A stretch of 64,000 bases of DNA, taken from Hermatobates lingyangjiaoensis. Lineage: Eukaryota; Arthropoda; Insecta; Hemiptera; Hermatobatidae. Made by a program: the position numbers and the translations under genes. Within the stretch, counting starts at the first letter, position 1. Each line of letters starts with the position of its first letter. Below the pieces are notes generated by a model, which made no database searches, had not been told where the DNA came from, and saw only the letters and a program-made list of their open reading frames with translations. Where the stretch lies: contig JAPFBL010000006.1 of assembly GCA_026182355.1 (NCBI GenBank), forward strand, positions 8,274,501 through 8,338,500. The letters run 5' to 3'. Positions 23,710-34,874 of this stretch are shown piece by piece.

Positions 23710-23946
23710 TGTGCATCATACAAATTTGATGTATTAAATATAGTAGCCAGTATCGTTCCCCACCCATAGATTGAACCAAGCACCCATAACATGCATACAT
23801 ACATAAACACTCACCCACAAACTTATAGAATTAAAGGAAAAAGACGTAAAAATGAACTTCGTGAACTCAAAACTTCGATATCTGCCCAATTTTTGGGATA
23901 GACTTCATTCATGATTGCTATAATTTATTTATACTAAGTAAAAATA
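23710..23946 (+). mobile_element. R element end fragment (diverged)
   Basis: It shares the order of the R-element right end: a CATAACATGCATACATACATA/CACCCAC microsatellite, then ...CGTAAAAATGAACTTCGTGAACTCAAAAC..., finishing in a decayed ATACTAAGTAAAAAT terminus. Confidence 0.45.
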
Positions 23947-24816
23947 AAAAAAAATGGTGGTATTTCAATAATAATTTTCCTTAATAGCCATAAAAATTCA
24001 GACGAGCTTTCTCACATTTCAGTTTGTAATTACTTCGAAAATACCCAAAACATGTGCTTTAATCCGATACTTTTTCAATCCAATGATAAGATGATTTGAA
24101 TAGACATAATAAATATTAAATATATAGTTATAAGGGTTATATCCTAAAAAAAAAATTCCATTTTAGCTTAAAAATTTAGAGTTGGAAATTATGAAAGAAT
24201 ATTCTCTTTGAGAAGATTAAATGGTTTTCTTCAAAAGAACAAGTACATTTTTTAACCTCAATGCCAAAGAAATATTTGGAAATAATTCAAAAATTTTACC
24301 TTTTTGAAAGTGGAAAAGGAAAGTTTTGTCATAAAGTGGTTATGGGATCAATGCAAGTTGTAATATATCTATAATACTGCATTGAGGAACGAACACCTAA
24401 CATCTCCTGGCATCTTTACCAATTATGATACGTTGTCATTTTTCATATTCCAAAGAAATAATATTGCTAAATGTATTGTTATGATAAATATGTGCTCAAG
24501 GTCTAATATGGCCTTTCTGTTATAAGAAATTCCACTAATAACCCATATTATTGTGTTAGAGTGTTAAAGCCTGTTATAAAACATTTTCAAATTCACAGGT
24601 AATGACATTTTTTTATTTCGATACCTTCACGTATAGCTTTTACATTTTAGTGTTCTGGGAGTGCCTAGTGAGCCTGATTTATTATTTTAAAATAATAATT
24701 TAAAAATATGTGATCCTCATATATTTTAAAAATGGATGAGTAATACTACAATATATATATTTATTAGATCAAAAACGAAGAAAAGCAACACACAGAGAAA
24801 GAGACACACTTACAAA

Positions 24817-24846
24817 CTCAAATTTTCGGATGGTCCACCTTCAGGA
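24817..24846 (-). ncRNA. Hammerhead motif, family C
   Basis: Minus strand: CTC, CTGAAGG, one T, GGACCATCC, GAA, AATT, T, GAG. Stem I (CTC/GAG), stem II and the loop-less AATT stem III are intact. The last base of CTGANGA is changed to G. Confidence 0.5.
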
Positions 24847-24958
24847 GAAAATAGAATGGGCGACCAAGCACGCCGGTGACACAACGGCAGGAAACCGTCC
24901 CAGCAACCCAGTTTTCTGCCGTTGTGTTTCCGGCGTGCTTGGTCGCCCATTCTATTTT

Positions 24959-24989
24959 CTCTTGAAGACGGATCATCCGAAAATTTGAT
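24959..24989 (+). ncRNA. Hammerhead motif, family C
   Basis: CTC, TTGAAGA (first core base changed), C, GGATCATCC, GAA, AATT, T, GAT. Stem II and the palindromic stem III are kept; stem I keeps two of three pairs. Confidence 0.45.
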
Positions 24990-25083
24990 TTTGTAAGTGT
25001 GTCTCTTTCTCTGTGTATTGTTTTTCTTCGTTTTTGATCTGATTTGCGTCCGGTTTGTTTTGATCGTTTTTATCGAATTTTGA

Positions 25084-25086
<3 letters not shown>

Positions 25087-25120
<34 letters not shown>

Positions 25121-25121
25121 T
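25087..25121 (+). repeat. (TA)n microsatellite
   Basis: About 17 TA units joining the family C foldback to a family F Penelope remnant. Confidence 0.95.
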
Positions 25122-25129
25122 AGTATATA

Positions 25130-25760
25130 TTGATCGTAGTATTAATGAAGATCATAATTTTGATTTTGATGAAATAAAAATAATAGCCAAAGAAATTGAT
25201 GAACAGAGAAGGAAAACTCTGGAAATGTTATAAATTAGAATGAACCAGTCATTTGTGAATTATAGAAGTAACATTTCAAATTTAAATAGTATTTATTCGG
25301 GTGTGTTACGTTAATCATTGTTGAGCAATGTTTATTGTTTTAGTGACTTTTTTGTTGTTTGGTGAAATTTGGTTGCCTTGCTTGTTTTTTCAGTTCATTG
25401 TCACGTGTTCATTTAAACTACACAGATGTTTTTGAAATCGGCACACTCTTTTTCTTTGTAAAATAATTTGTAATGTAATATCGTATTTAGTTTTTCTGTT
25501 TCAAAATTGTGTACTTATTAAGTTATTTTAGTAACCTATTGTAAAAACTTCTATTGTAATTTCTTATTTGTAACTAACTGCCCTTTTTATTGGTTGTTTG
25601 ATTTTTTAGTGCTTCATATTGAATTATTTCTTATATTTCCTCTGTTCTGCAGGCTTGTGGAAAATGTTTTAAATAAAAACCGAAACTGTGGTAATGAGAG
25701 TTTAATTTGAACCTGAAGATCTGAGCAAGTCCTGATAAATTTTAGTGTCGTTTGTATTCC
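25130..25760 (+). mobile_element. Penelope-like element, family F remnant (3' part)
   Basis: A coding remnant at 25141-25314 reads INEDHNFDFDEIKI, then IDEQRRKTLEML, one internal stop, then SNISNLNSIYSGVLR. This is the tail that follows the GIY-YIG nuclease in arthropod Penelope-like proteins. About 330 bases later comes AAATAAAAACCGAAACTG (about 25669), matching the end repeat of the family F copy at 32.2-33.0 kb. RT and most of the nuclease are missing. Confidence 0.7.
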
Positions 25761-25778
25761 ATGGTCGATAGTTTCATT

Positions 25779-25925
25779 ATATATATATATATATATAATT
25801 GTTTTCCCATTTAACCCCAATATAATCTTGTTTTCCCATTTCTTATTGTGGTTTGATCATTGATTGTTATTTCACGTGTTTATGTGAAATCTTTATATAT
25901 ATATATATATATATATATAATATGA
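25779..25925 (+). mobile_element. Penelope family A outer-end fragment between (TA)n tracts
   Basis: TTGTTTTCCCATTTCTTATTGTGG...TTTCACGTGTTTATGTGAAATC matches the stretch that follows every family A hammerhead. Here it lies between (TA)n at 25779-25797 and (TA)n at 25893-25919, with no hammerhead core attached. Confidence 0.6.
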
Positions 25926-26139
25926 CAATAAAAAAACCATGTCAGATGGTTTTCCTGAGAATCAACGACAGTCCAGCATGTCATATTCTGTCAACGGCTT
26001 TTGCTTCGTTCTCAAAGAAACCAGGTATTGGTTGTTGCTTAGTAGAGTGATGAGAACTAATCCCAAACTGACAACGCAATTATGTTTTGTGATTCTAAAA
26101 TTGAATGAAGTCAGCTTTGAAATAGTTTTTACATTGTAA

Positions 26140-27105
26140 TGTTAATGTTTTTACATTGTAGGTGAAATACTACTTAGGCAATAGAATATAAATTAATATT
26201 GCTGCTTATGGAAGTTTTGTACTATACAATAGTAATGAATTTTCACTTGTTAGAAAATTTTTACAATTATGTCTGTGTTATTATTAAATTATAGAAAAGT
26301 TATTTGAGGATTTCATTTGTAACAATATCAAGCTGAAATTTTGTTCCAATATTATAGGATGAAGAAGACTTTGAACGCCTAAGTTGTGAGTCAAATGACC
26401 AATCAGTATTGAGAAAAAACCTGGGTGGCTTTTTATAATCATTTGCAGAAGTAATATCATTTCTGAGGATGGATGTACAGATTTGTTTTGAGATCAGAGG
26501 CTTTTCTTCAGACGTCAATCATTAGTGGCATGACATTCACCTGCAGATAAGAAACACGTTGGTGGTCATCGCCTTTACCAAACAAATTTTGACTCCTATG
26601 GTTTGTCGTGCATTTAACACAGCGGAAAGATAGATTTCAGCAACTTTTGTATTGGCATAAATCAGACATATCTTAAAATGAACTGAAGTTTTCTTCCATC
26701 TATCTCCATGATCACAATATTTCTGCAAAAGTGTTCAATATTATGAAAAATATCTTTATTCATGCGGAACGGTTCCAAATCTATGAGGAAAAAATATTAT
26801 TTTTCTTGCTATTGAGAATTTTCGTAATATTTTTGACTTATTGACCTAATTATTTGAATTAAGCATATATCTCTCAGCCCTTAGAATATTCTTATTCCCT
26901 ACTTAATGATATTCTTATCTTACAAGTGAACGTATGAAACGGAGATTGATTTTCTTAAAATGACAATCCATGTTTTTTTAGGTATCCTTAAGGTTGTCTT
27001 AATATACAGCAGCTTTGTTTACACTTTATTTGTAAGGAAAACATTCTTGCCTACCATTTTGTAAGAGCTTTGATAAGGTGTATATAATTTGATACCTACT
27101 TCAAA
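26140..27105. other. Intergenic DNA, no gene recognised
   Basis: Only short open frames without family resemblance are present. Confidence 0.45.
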
Positions 27106-27111
27106 AGTAGG

Positions 27112-27380
27112 TTAGGTTAGGTTAGGTTGCAGTGGCAGTCCTACAAGGGAATACACGTAGGCCGAGTATTGGCCCTTTGTGATACCACACAGTGAAGACA
27201 GATTCTACAGTGGGAGTCCTAAATTTTGCCTAACTCAAATATATTTAGAGTAGGGATCTTTAACGAGTACCTGACATCGAACAGGCTCGGGACCGACGGT
27301 TTAACGTCAGGTGAGGATCGAACCCCGGTCCTATCAGTTCAGAGGCGAGCACGTAACCACTGAGCTAGCCTGGCTCCTTA
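27112..27380 (-). mobile_element. tRNA-derived SINE, copy 3 with telomere-like tail
   Basis: Minus-strand copy of the SINE at 4187, with A box region TAGCTCAGTGG and B box GGTTCGATCCTC. Its 3' end carries four CCTAA-type units, seen on the plus strand as AGGTTAGGTTAGGTTAGGTT. The middle ~50 bases present in the other copies are deleted. Short direct repeats (TACTTCAAAAGT at about 27097 and 27376) look like a target-site duplication. Confidence 0.8.
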
Positions 27381-27399
27381 CTTCAAAAGTTTTACAGGA

Positions 27400-30300
27400 T
27401 GATTTCTGTTTTGTTCATAACCTGTTATATCAGTAGAAAAATTATCTGGACTTATGAAGCGAGAAATGTCTTTAACTAAATTGAGGTCATTGTTCCATTG
27501 TGACTGGTAGATGGCTTGGTAACTATGGGTGAATAATAACACAGCATACATTTTCTTAATACTAGTTTGAACCAGTCTTATTTACCAACAAGATATTATT
27601 TTTTTGTTAAAAATATTTTATGTTTTTAGCTCTTTGTTTCCAGTTAAATTGTTCTTTAATAACTCGCATTGCATATGACTCTTTGTAAACAGTGGGAGAG
27701 GGTTTCAGTGTGGTCGTAATGCAGGACTTTCTTCTCTGCATGATAAATGCTCTAGTGTTGCAGAACTATCAGGGTCATGCGGTCAAGAACAACAGAAAGT
27801 AATTAGTGCAGTCTTCGACACATAGTAAGCCATGCCTGAGACCCGCTATCATTCTCAGACCAGTGCATGAGCACCACTGGATATTGTACTGGTCTTCACG
27901 GAGTGACAAGGATACACCATACTGGGAGACTACAGCCACAAGTGCGACTTCACAAGACCCGAAAACAAATCTTTATCACATCTTTCATACGCCACTACAC
28001 ATTCATGTATTTCATTGAAACATAAATTTTCTTACAATTACAAGAGCCATAATATCTTTAATAAGATGCCTTTTCCATATATTCATGATTTATATATTTA
28101 TTATAGATGAAGCCCTTTGTTTATTTTTTTATGCGATCAATGATATATCAAACAACACAAAAACTGTGTGTTTATAAGAGATCTGTACTAATTTTCTGAT
28201 ATTGTTAAATTGTGTTTATTTTATATTTTCTTTCATAATAATAATTACTTTTCATGTGATTTTGACATGACAGTTATATGATTTCTCTCTGTGTTCCGGT
28301 TTATATTTACAAACACGACCGCGGGATAGAGTTCGCTTTGCCCTTCACATTGCTGATGTGTGGACTACACAAAATTCAGTGTTAAAATGTTCATTCCAAA
28401 GTATAACATCTGAATTAATTTTTATTTTAAATCATTAATCTATATACTCTTGCAAAACACAGTATATTCAGTTTTGATTGACACATATTTCATTATAAAC
28501 TAAGTAGTGAAAACTTGTTTAATTGATATTTAATAAAAAAAGTAATTTTTAGTAATTGTTTTAATAATTTGAACAAATTAATAAATAACCTTTTGATAAT
28601 TATTGTTTCATTGAACTATTTTTTTATACATACGAGTTTTTATTAATGTTGATATTCTGTGAGAAATGGTCATAAAGTTTTTTTTTAACTAGGAGTACAG
28701 AATTGAAAGGCTGGTTACAGAAATTGAGGGAATATATTATATAAGTTAGACTACGATAAATACTATATTGTGTAAGACTATAATATCTGTGAAATAAACG
28801 ACCAGAGTTGTCATAATAAGGATGGTCAAATTTAACTGGAATTGTATGGATTTATAGTTCATTCATATTTAAATTACATCTAAGGTATAAATATAACAAT
28901 GTAGAATTATTTATAATATTATATAACAATATATTAATAACGAGCTTTTTATAACACATATGATCTATGTAGAACATCGATCAATTTTTTTTAACACAAA
29001 TATACTTAAATATTTTTTATAAAAGTATTGTATTATAAAGTATTTATAATATATGCCTATTTATACTGTTATTAATATATAAAAAATTATCAAAAGCTTT
29101 GTATGATACTTATTATCCTTGTTTCCAAGTGTTTACACTAAAATAGTTATGATAGTTTCCTAAATTAGAGTACAAATTTAACCAAAGGAATAGTTCATCA
29201 AAGAAAAAGCTTAAATGCTTGAAGACAGAGTTGATATCTGAATATCTATATACGAGTATATGACATATCTCTATACGGAGGACTGCTGATAAGAGAACAA
29301 TGAAAGTTACTTATTACGTGAGGAATGTCCTTTTCCATTGTTGTTCTTTCTGTTTTTGTAATATGTAGTTACTTCCATAACTTTCTCACAACCAGGTAGG
29401 TGTAAACGCTAAGTATAAATTGCTTCCCTCAGATTGCTAATTTGAGATATAAAATCGTTTGATAGAACACTCCTGTTAATCTGGATTCAAACCTGCGTCC
29501 TCCAGATATTAGTTTTAAAACTAGCTAACATCTATTAAGCAGAATAAAAAATTATTATACATTTTTTAAAATGCTTTAATATATCCTGTGAGAATCATTT
29601 TGCAGAAGCCAAATTTAGATCAGACGGTATGAACTATTGCGTTTTTAAAACATTCACACTCAAAAAACCGTTAACCTTATAAAATAAATAATCCATTTAG
29701 TTTTCTGTAAAAATTGTTCGAGACTTTTTTCATGGATACCTGAGTAGAATTTTTAATTTTTTTACATAATAATTCAATATTATTTTAGCTGAAGTTAACA
29801 GCTAGTTTTTACTATGAAAACAATACCACCACCAAAAAATTACTCCTTAACATCCAAATAGAAAGAAAATACTTCAAATTAAAATGATCGCTAACGGTGT
29901 TGAGGAATGATTATAGATATGAAACGTCTTTCTTTTCTAAGCTGAAGTAGTCGAAGAGTATCATTAGCACAAATGTCATTCCCATAGTGTATAAATTTGA
30001 CAGCTTAAAAGTAAAAAAGTTTCTATATTTATCTTATACATAAAAACGGAAACATGATTATGCCCTAATGATTTTGGCATCATTATGTTCAAGTAAAATT
30101 AAGTAATTTTTCTGAACAAGAAATACATGGAACTGGACACTGGATTTTAGTAATAAGAAAAACGTTAGGAATAGATATATCAGGAAGGAGTTATTAGCAA
30201 CCCATGAAGATACACTTGAGGCTGTAAATTTGATAGTAACGGGAGAGAATGAATTATTTTGTTAGAAAAGATAAGGTTAGTGAAATGTATAATGGATTAA

Positions 30301-30600
30301 TTTTAAAGAATGTACGGTTTTTGTGGTGATTGCGAGAAAATGTTGGACAGTATAAAGTAAGGAAAGACAACGGCATATCCTAACAGAATACTCTTGATCC
30401 ACATGGACCTTTGTGAGGTTTAAAAGGCATCGTGAAAAATAAATCAGGAGTCTTACTCTCAAGAAACGGTTAAGGCCAGAGTAGAAATGTTACCCAAAAT
30501 GTAGTGCAGGCGCGCAGGGGAAGTATTATGCTGCTCTGTTATTAACCGTTGAAGACAAGTAGACCTTTACTCCTACAAACTTCGGTGGATCATGACTAGT
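27400..30600. other. Intergenic DNA, no gene recognised
   Basis: A slightly GC-richer patch at 27700-28020 has an open frame with no family resemblance. A possible Penelope-like end (CTGAGGA...GCCGAAAAGTTG) lies just beyond, near 30710. Confidence 0.4.
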
Positions 30601-31777
30601 ACATACTAAGATTTAAATATATATACATGACACGGAGTTACAAGAAGGTTTCTCTCTATCAACTTCCCAATCGGTCAAAATCACTGGTGACACAGGACTT
30701 ATAAATATCAGCTGAGGAAAGTAGCCGAAAAGTTGTTGGAATTTTATGTTTCAATACAGTTAATACTTCAATAACACCACTTGACTCAAGCTCACATTGA
30801 CATTCATATACCATTCTTCCATTTAATATTCTCTATATTATTCTCTAAATTCTTCCAATTTTCTCCATATTGTGATGTGTTCTTTTTTAAATTTGGGTAT
30901 ATTAGGTCTTACCTTTGTCTCGTGCTCACTGTAAATTTTAATTTGCACTTACAAAGTAGTTAAAAAAATTACCACTTTGTGTGTAAACCATCTCATTAAC
31001 CTTTATTCGAAAATATATAAGTGTTTCTGTATATAGTAGGAACTAGTCGGTCCATTTATTTACGGAATATATTTATTGTTCCAAGATATTGTTAGCAACC
31101 AGGTAACAGCAGAGAGTTTCTTTTGTGATTATAAAACAGACTATCATGACGCTGACTCATTAGATTTCACTTTTGTTTTTCTAGCGCCAAAAAGTATAGC
31201 TCATTTGTTATTTGGCACCCATTATGATGATAATTGAATAATATTACCGGACATACATTTTTCACTTTTAATGTTCTTCTCATGAATATGTTATTCGAAA
31301 TTTCATAAAAAAGCCATATATTACAGTCACATATAAACAGTCAGCTGTTATTATTGACTTCGTAGTGAAGATTCTCTTTCGCTCCCCTCCTTCTCAATGG
31401 ATTCAAATTTATTTAAATAAATACCAGCTCTCTAATGATGTTCCTTAACAAATTTTAGACATTCTATCACCAAAAATTAATTATTAAACTATACTCAATA
31501 CTCGTAACCGATATTAATCATATAAATATTATAAATTAATTATATATAGACAATTAATGAAACATAAATAATTATATTATGTTATATTAATTCATTATTC
31601 ACCAAAACTGCTCTGCTCATGAGTATAGTATTATGTTTTTTGGAGGTAAAATTGAACGGATCTCTTTAAGATATATATATATAATTATAATCATCATGAT
31701 TTGTGTTCTTGACACAATATTTATATGATGTAATTTTTTTGAGGGTTGAGGTCCAATGATTTTAAACTAATCCTTTT

Positions 31778-31815
31778 GCCGACGTTTCGACATATATTTA
31801 TGCCATCTTCAGGGC
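31778..31815 (-). ncRNA. Hammerhead motif, family B (intact core)
   Basis: Minus strand, in order: GCC, CTGAAGA, one T, GGCATA-loop-TATGTC (stem II), GAA, ACGT (self-complementary), C, GGC. This gives stem I GCC/GGC, an ACGTC cleavage site and every conserved core base in place. Confidence 0.75.
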
Positions 31816-31896
31816 TTGGAAATCTGTTTATGTTGCTGCATACCTATTTGTAGCCATTATGTAAATAGGTATGCAGCAACATAAACAGATTTCCAA

Positions 31897-31934
31897 GCCC
31901 TGAAGATGACATAATTATATGTCGAAATGTCGGC
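31897..31934 (+). ncRNA. Hammerhead motif, family B
   Basis: GCC, CTGAAGA, T, GACATA...TATGTC, GAA, ATGT (one change from ACGT), C, GGC. The core is intact; stem III is slightly weakened. Confidence 0.65.
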
Positions 31935-32002
31935 AAAAGGACTAGTTTAAAATCATTGGACCTCGACCCTCAAAAAAATTACATTATATATATATATATA
32001 TT

Positions 32003-32130
32003 GTTTTATTGAACGACCTTTGTACTGTGGCATGAATCAATTTCATAGTCCATCTTTCAAGTTTTCTCACTTTTGAAAGATGGACAAAGAAATTGATTCA
32101 TACCACAGTACAGAGGTCGTTCAACAAAAC
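32003..32130. repeat. Foldback repeat between (TA)n tracts
   Basis: Two inverted arms of about 55 bases: TTGAACGACCTTTGTACTGT and its inverse ACAGTACAGAGGTCGTTCAA. It is followed by ATAAAAGAAGGATTGCTCCCC, a motif shared with other Penelope ends here. It is probably another element end, without a recognisable ribozyme core. Confidence 0.55.
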
Positions 32131-32195
32131 ATGTATAAAAGAAGGATTGCTCCCCAAATTTACAAATATATATATATATATATAGATTCAATAAT

Positions 32196-32995
32196 ATATC
32201 GACCGTTTGATAGAATAGGTGTGTTCTCTAATCGGGGTTCGGTCAATTTTCCAGGATAAAAAATCAAACTCTCGTTGCCAACGTTTCGGTTTTATTTAAA
32301 AATGCCATCAAATGTAAAGACTGTGACAAGTGTTACTATGGTGAAACTAGTCGTTTTCTCAAAGAAAGGTTGTACCAACATAATTATCCCATAAGAACAA
32401 ATAAATGTAACGCAACAGCCTTAGCTGGGCATGCCATAAACGAAGGTCACACGTTCGATTTTGAAGATACAATATAATAGAAAAGAAAAAGATGAGCAAA
32501 GAAGGAAGACACTTGAGATGTTTATATATTAAAAAGGATCTAGTTCGATTAATCATAGAAGTGATTTTACTAATTTAAGTAATATTTATTCTGGAGTGTT
32601 GTGCTGAGGTTTAGTGAAATTTGACTTATTTAGTTCCCTTGAGTGAACAGTGTTGGGTTATTTGTAATGTTATCTTATTAGTTAGTCGAAGGTTTTGTCC
32701 GGCTAACATTGTTGTTCCTTTAAATAATGTAAATTTATTTTCTTAGTTAAAAAATTCTTCTTCTGTAAGTAATATTGTTTTATGTATCTTGAAATATTTC
32801 TGCTTGTAATTTCATAAGTTGTAACAATCCATTTTTCTATTGTGTATATGTTTGATGTTGTATGTGATTTCTTTTATCCTTTGTTTGTAGGCCTATGAAA
32901 AAGGTTTTAAATAAAACGAAACGTTGGCAACGAGAGTTTGATTTTTTTTGGAAAATTGACCGAACTCGATTAGAGAACCCCAAATTAATAATTAT
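32196..32995 (+). mobile_element. Penelope-like element, family F remnant
   Basis: The left end (32196-32300) is an inverted copy of the right end (about 32905-32995); both carry CGAAACGTTGGCAACGAGAG on opposite strands. Between them is the C-terminal coding part. Inverted end repeats are a known arrangement of Penelope-like elements. CGAAACGTTGGC retains the GAA-ACGT-T-GGC half of a hammerhead, but I find no CTGANGA half. Confidence 0.7.
32307..32540 (+). pseudogene. GIY-YIG nuclease fragment of a Penelope-like element
   Basis: Frame 32307-32477 reads IKCKDCDKCYYGETSRFLKE, then RLYQH and ALAGHAINEGHTFDFEDT. It shows the C..C..CYYG.T.R.L..R...H pattern of the GIY-YIG endonuclease fused to Penelope reverse transcriptases. 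After a stop and frameshift the typical tail DEQRRKTLEM follows (about 32489-32525). The RT domain is absent, so the copy cannot move by itself. Confidence 0.8.
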
Positions 32996-33009
32996 ATAAA
33001 GAGGGAGAG

Positions 33010-33142
33010 TGGACGCATTTAGTCTCCGTTCCTTCTTCTTTCTCCTTTTATTTTCTTTCTTTCTACTTCCTGAAGACGGCAAGACGCCGAAATTACGAGA
33101 TTCGTGAGTGTCGTTTTTTCTTGTGTTTCTAGTGTAACTTTT

Positions 33143-33178
<36 letters not shown>
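33010..33178 (+). mobile_element. Penelope end with hammerhead-like motif
   Basis: CTGAAGA (33070-33076), C, GGC-AAGAC-GCC (stem II), GAA, then ATTACGAG. The first half matches family C closely, while stem III and stem I are poor. It ends at a (TA)n tract (about 33149-33176). Confidence 0.45.
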
Positions 33179-33183
<5 letters not shown>

Positions 33184-33189
33184 AAAAAC

Positions 33190-33345
33190 TGACCATATCT
33201 TGCTGAAACTTGCTTCTTATTAGTTTTTCAAGTTTTCTAAATAGAGTTTTGTCACTATATCCACGTATACAATATTCTTCCGATAGTCGACTGTTACATG
33301 AGTCCATGTTTCTGCTGTCCTAGCCATTATCAAGACATAAATGAG
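33190..33345 (-). mobile_element. Penelope family D end, decayed copy
   Basis: It resembles the better preserved copy at 34875-35040. On the minus strand TTGATAA replaces CTGATGA and a ~13-base insertion follows GAAACATG before GTCGAC. The ribozyme core is broken. Confidence 0.45.
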
Positions 33346-33589
33346 TTTTGAAATAATTTGTTCCTTTATATAAGAGAAGTAAAATTCGTTGAGAAGGTTG
33401 GGGGATTAAAGTTGTTTGTTAATTCATTGGGTTGAGTGATGGTTAGGGGTTTGTTGCCTCTACCTGGAGAGGCCCATTGACCTGGGGTTGATTTAAATAG
33501 TTTTAATATTTTCTCACTATTTCCACTGGATATTAATATATGGCTTCGTTTTCTGTATGAGTATGGTTCTGTTATTTTGAGTCTTTGTG

Positions 33590-34620
33590 GTCCTGTTTTT
33601 TTTTTATTATTCGGTTCCTTCGACAAGCGTTCTTATTAACTTTGTATGGTGGACTTGCTCTGTGTGTTTTTTGGGGGCTCCAGATATCAATTCTAAAAAA
33701 ATTTTGTTTTTGAAATATGTTTTTGAGAGCTTTAAGAGTTTCCTCCCTGAATTTTTAATGAAGAGATTAATAACATTAGGTCAATTGCCCTTTCATTAAA
33801 ATACCCTCTTCTTATATCGATTTAGCTTTGAAGAGTGAAAAAACTTTTCTAATACTTCAAAGAGCCCTTTTATTATCAAATTCTATAGTTTTGCCATACC
33901 ACGAATCATTGGACCCCTTCCAAGATTCCAACAACTTGATTTTAATATAGTGTTTCTAATCGTAATAACGTGGGTAATATGTTAATAAAAAACTCTTCAA
34001 GCGAATTGGAGTCCGCTGGTATTTATAAAATTCCTGCAAAAATTGCCTAAAATTTATATTGTTCAAACCGGTAAATCATTAAAAAAACACTGTAAAACAA
34101 CACCAATATAACGTAAGTAGACAGGAAAACAGTAGTGCTTATTCTTGCATATAAAAAAAAAAATATCATATTGATTGGACAGGAGCTAAATTTATTACCT
34201 ATGAAAAATCAATGTTGTTAAGAAATATTTTGAATCGTCTTAATTAAATTTAATAGATCTAATATTATAAACATTAGTAACGGTCTCTTCAAACTGATAC
34301 TTTGTCCGAGGGCAATAGCCTCTTCAAAGAGGGTTGACAGCTAGCGGATTGTTTTTACTTTTTTTACTGTATCCTTTTTTCCCCAAACATCCTTTCTGGA
34401 TATTAGTCCTTTCCTGGCTTTCACCTTTTAAAATACCTTTCCCTCCCACTTTCTCAATCCTACCAGATGTCTTCTGCATCTAGTGTTATTGGGGTTTTTG
34501 ACTCTGACGAAGACCGCTTGTTACGTTGAAAGATCTTAGTTTGTTTTCTCATTTCTTTTTGTGTTTTGATCATATAATATATATATATATTATTATATAT
34601 ATATATATAAATATACAAGA
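33590..34620 (+). mobile_element. Penelope-like element, family A remnant
   Basis: Plus-strand frames read, with frameshifts: SNTSKSPFIIKFYSFAIPRI and PLPRFQQLDFNIVF (connector region after the RT); NNVGNMLIKNSSSELESAGIYKIP; KIYIVQTGKSLKK (GIY-YIG nuclease, 34009-34245); then NISNG.FKL. A 3' untranslated stretch with GTTGACAGCTAGC (about 34334) leads to a family A hammerhead (34500-34541) and a (TA)n tract. This ties the family A ribozyme to a Penelope-type coding region. Many stops make it a dead copy. Confidence 0.75.
34500..34541 (+). ncRNA. Hammerhead motif, family A
   Basis: GACT, CTGACGA, A, GACCG...CGTT (one base deleted in stem II), GAA, AGATCT, T, AGTT. The core is intact. It is located at the 3' end of the family A coding remnant. 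Confidence 0.65.
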
Positions 34621-34682
34621 TTTGACATAAATACGTGAATTAACAATCAATGATCAAACCACAATAAGAAATGGGAAAACAA

Positions 34683-34726
34683 GACTAAGATCTTTCAACC
34701 GTAAACAAGCGGTCTTCGTCAGAGTC
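34683..34726 (-). ncRNA. Hammerhead motif, family A
   Basis: Minus strand: GACT, CTGACGA, A, GACCG, a loop with one extra base, CGGTT, GAA, AGATCT, T, AGTC. All core bases and three stems are intact. Confidence 0.7.
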
Positions 34727-34764
34727 AAAACCCTACTGACTCTTTGACTCTGCAGTTCGTTTTT

Positions 34765-34806
34765 GACTAGAGAAGACCGCTTGATTACGGTTGAAAGATC
34801 TTAGTC
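34765..34806 (+). ncRNA. Hammerhead motif, family A (broken core)
   Basis: Stem I GACT/AGTC, stem II and AGATCT are kept, but the CTGACGA core is replaced by an unrelated AGAGA-like segment. It forms an inverted pair with 34683-34726. Confidence 0.4.
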
Positions 34807-34874
34807 TTGTTTTCCATTTCTTATTGTGGTTGATCATTAAAATATCATATATAGATAAATATATATATTTAATG

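Larger units (their letters stand above)
24785..25022. mobile_element. Inverted Penelope family C ends (foldback)
   Basis: The left arm, read on the minus strand, and the right arm on the plus strand are nearly identical over about 110 bases (GTGTCTCTTTCTCTGTG... and CGTGCTTGGTCGCCCATTCT...). Together they form a long palindrome with a short centre near 24890-24910. Each arm contains a hammerhead motif. A (TA)n tract follows at about 25087-25120. Confidence 0.7.
31729..31984. mobile_element. Penelope family B ends as a ~255-bp foldback
   Basis: The two arms are near-perfect inverted copies. The left reads GAGGGTTGAGGTCCAATGA and the right ends TCATTGGACCTCGACCCTC; the centre is near 31855. 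(TA)n tracts bound both sides. Each arm carries a hammerhead motif. No coding sequence is present. Confidence 0.7.

Noticed and set aside
27806..28018. 70-aa open frame in a GC-richer patch
   Set aside because: I recognise no motif, splice signals or homology; it could equally be an old repeat.
30700..30745. CTGAGGA...GCCGAAAAGTTGTTGG as a further hammerhead
   Set aside because: Stem II and stem III do not pair convincingly and there is only one copy. It may be a decayed Penelope end.
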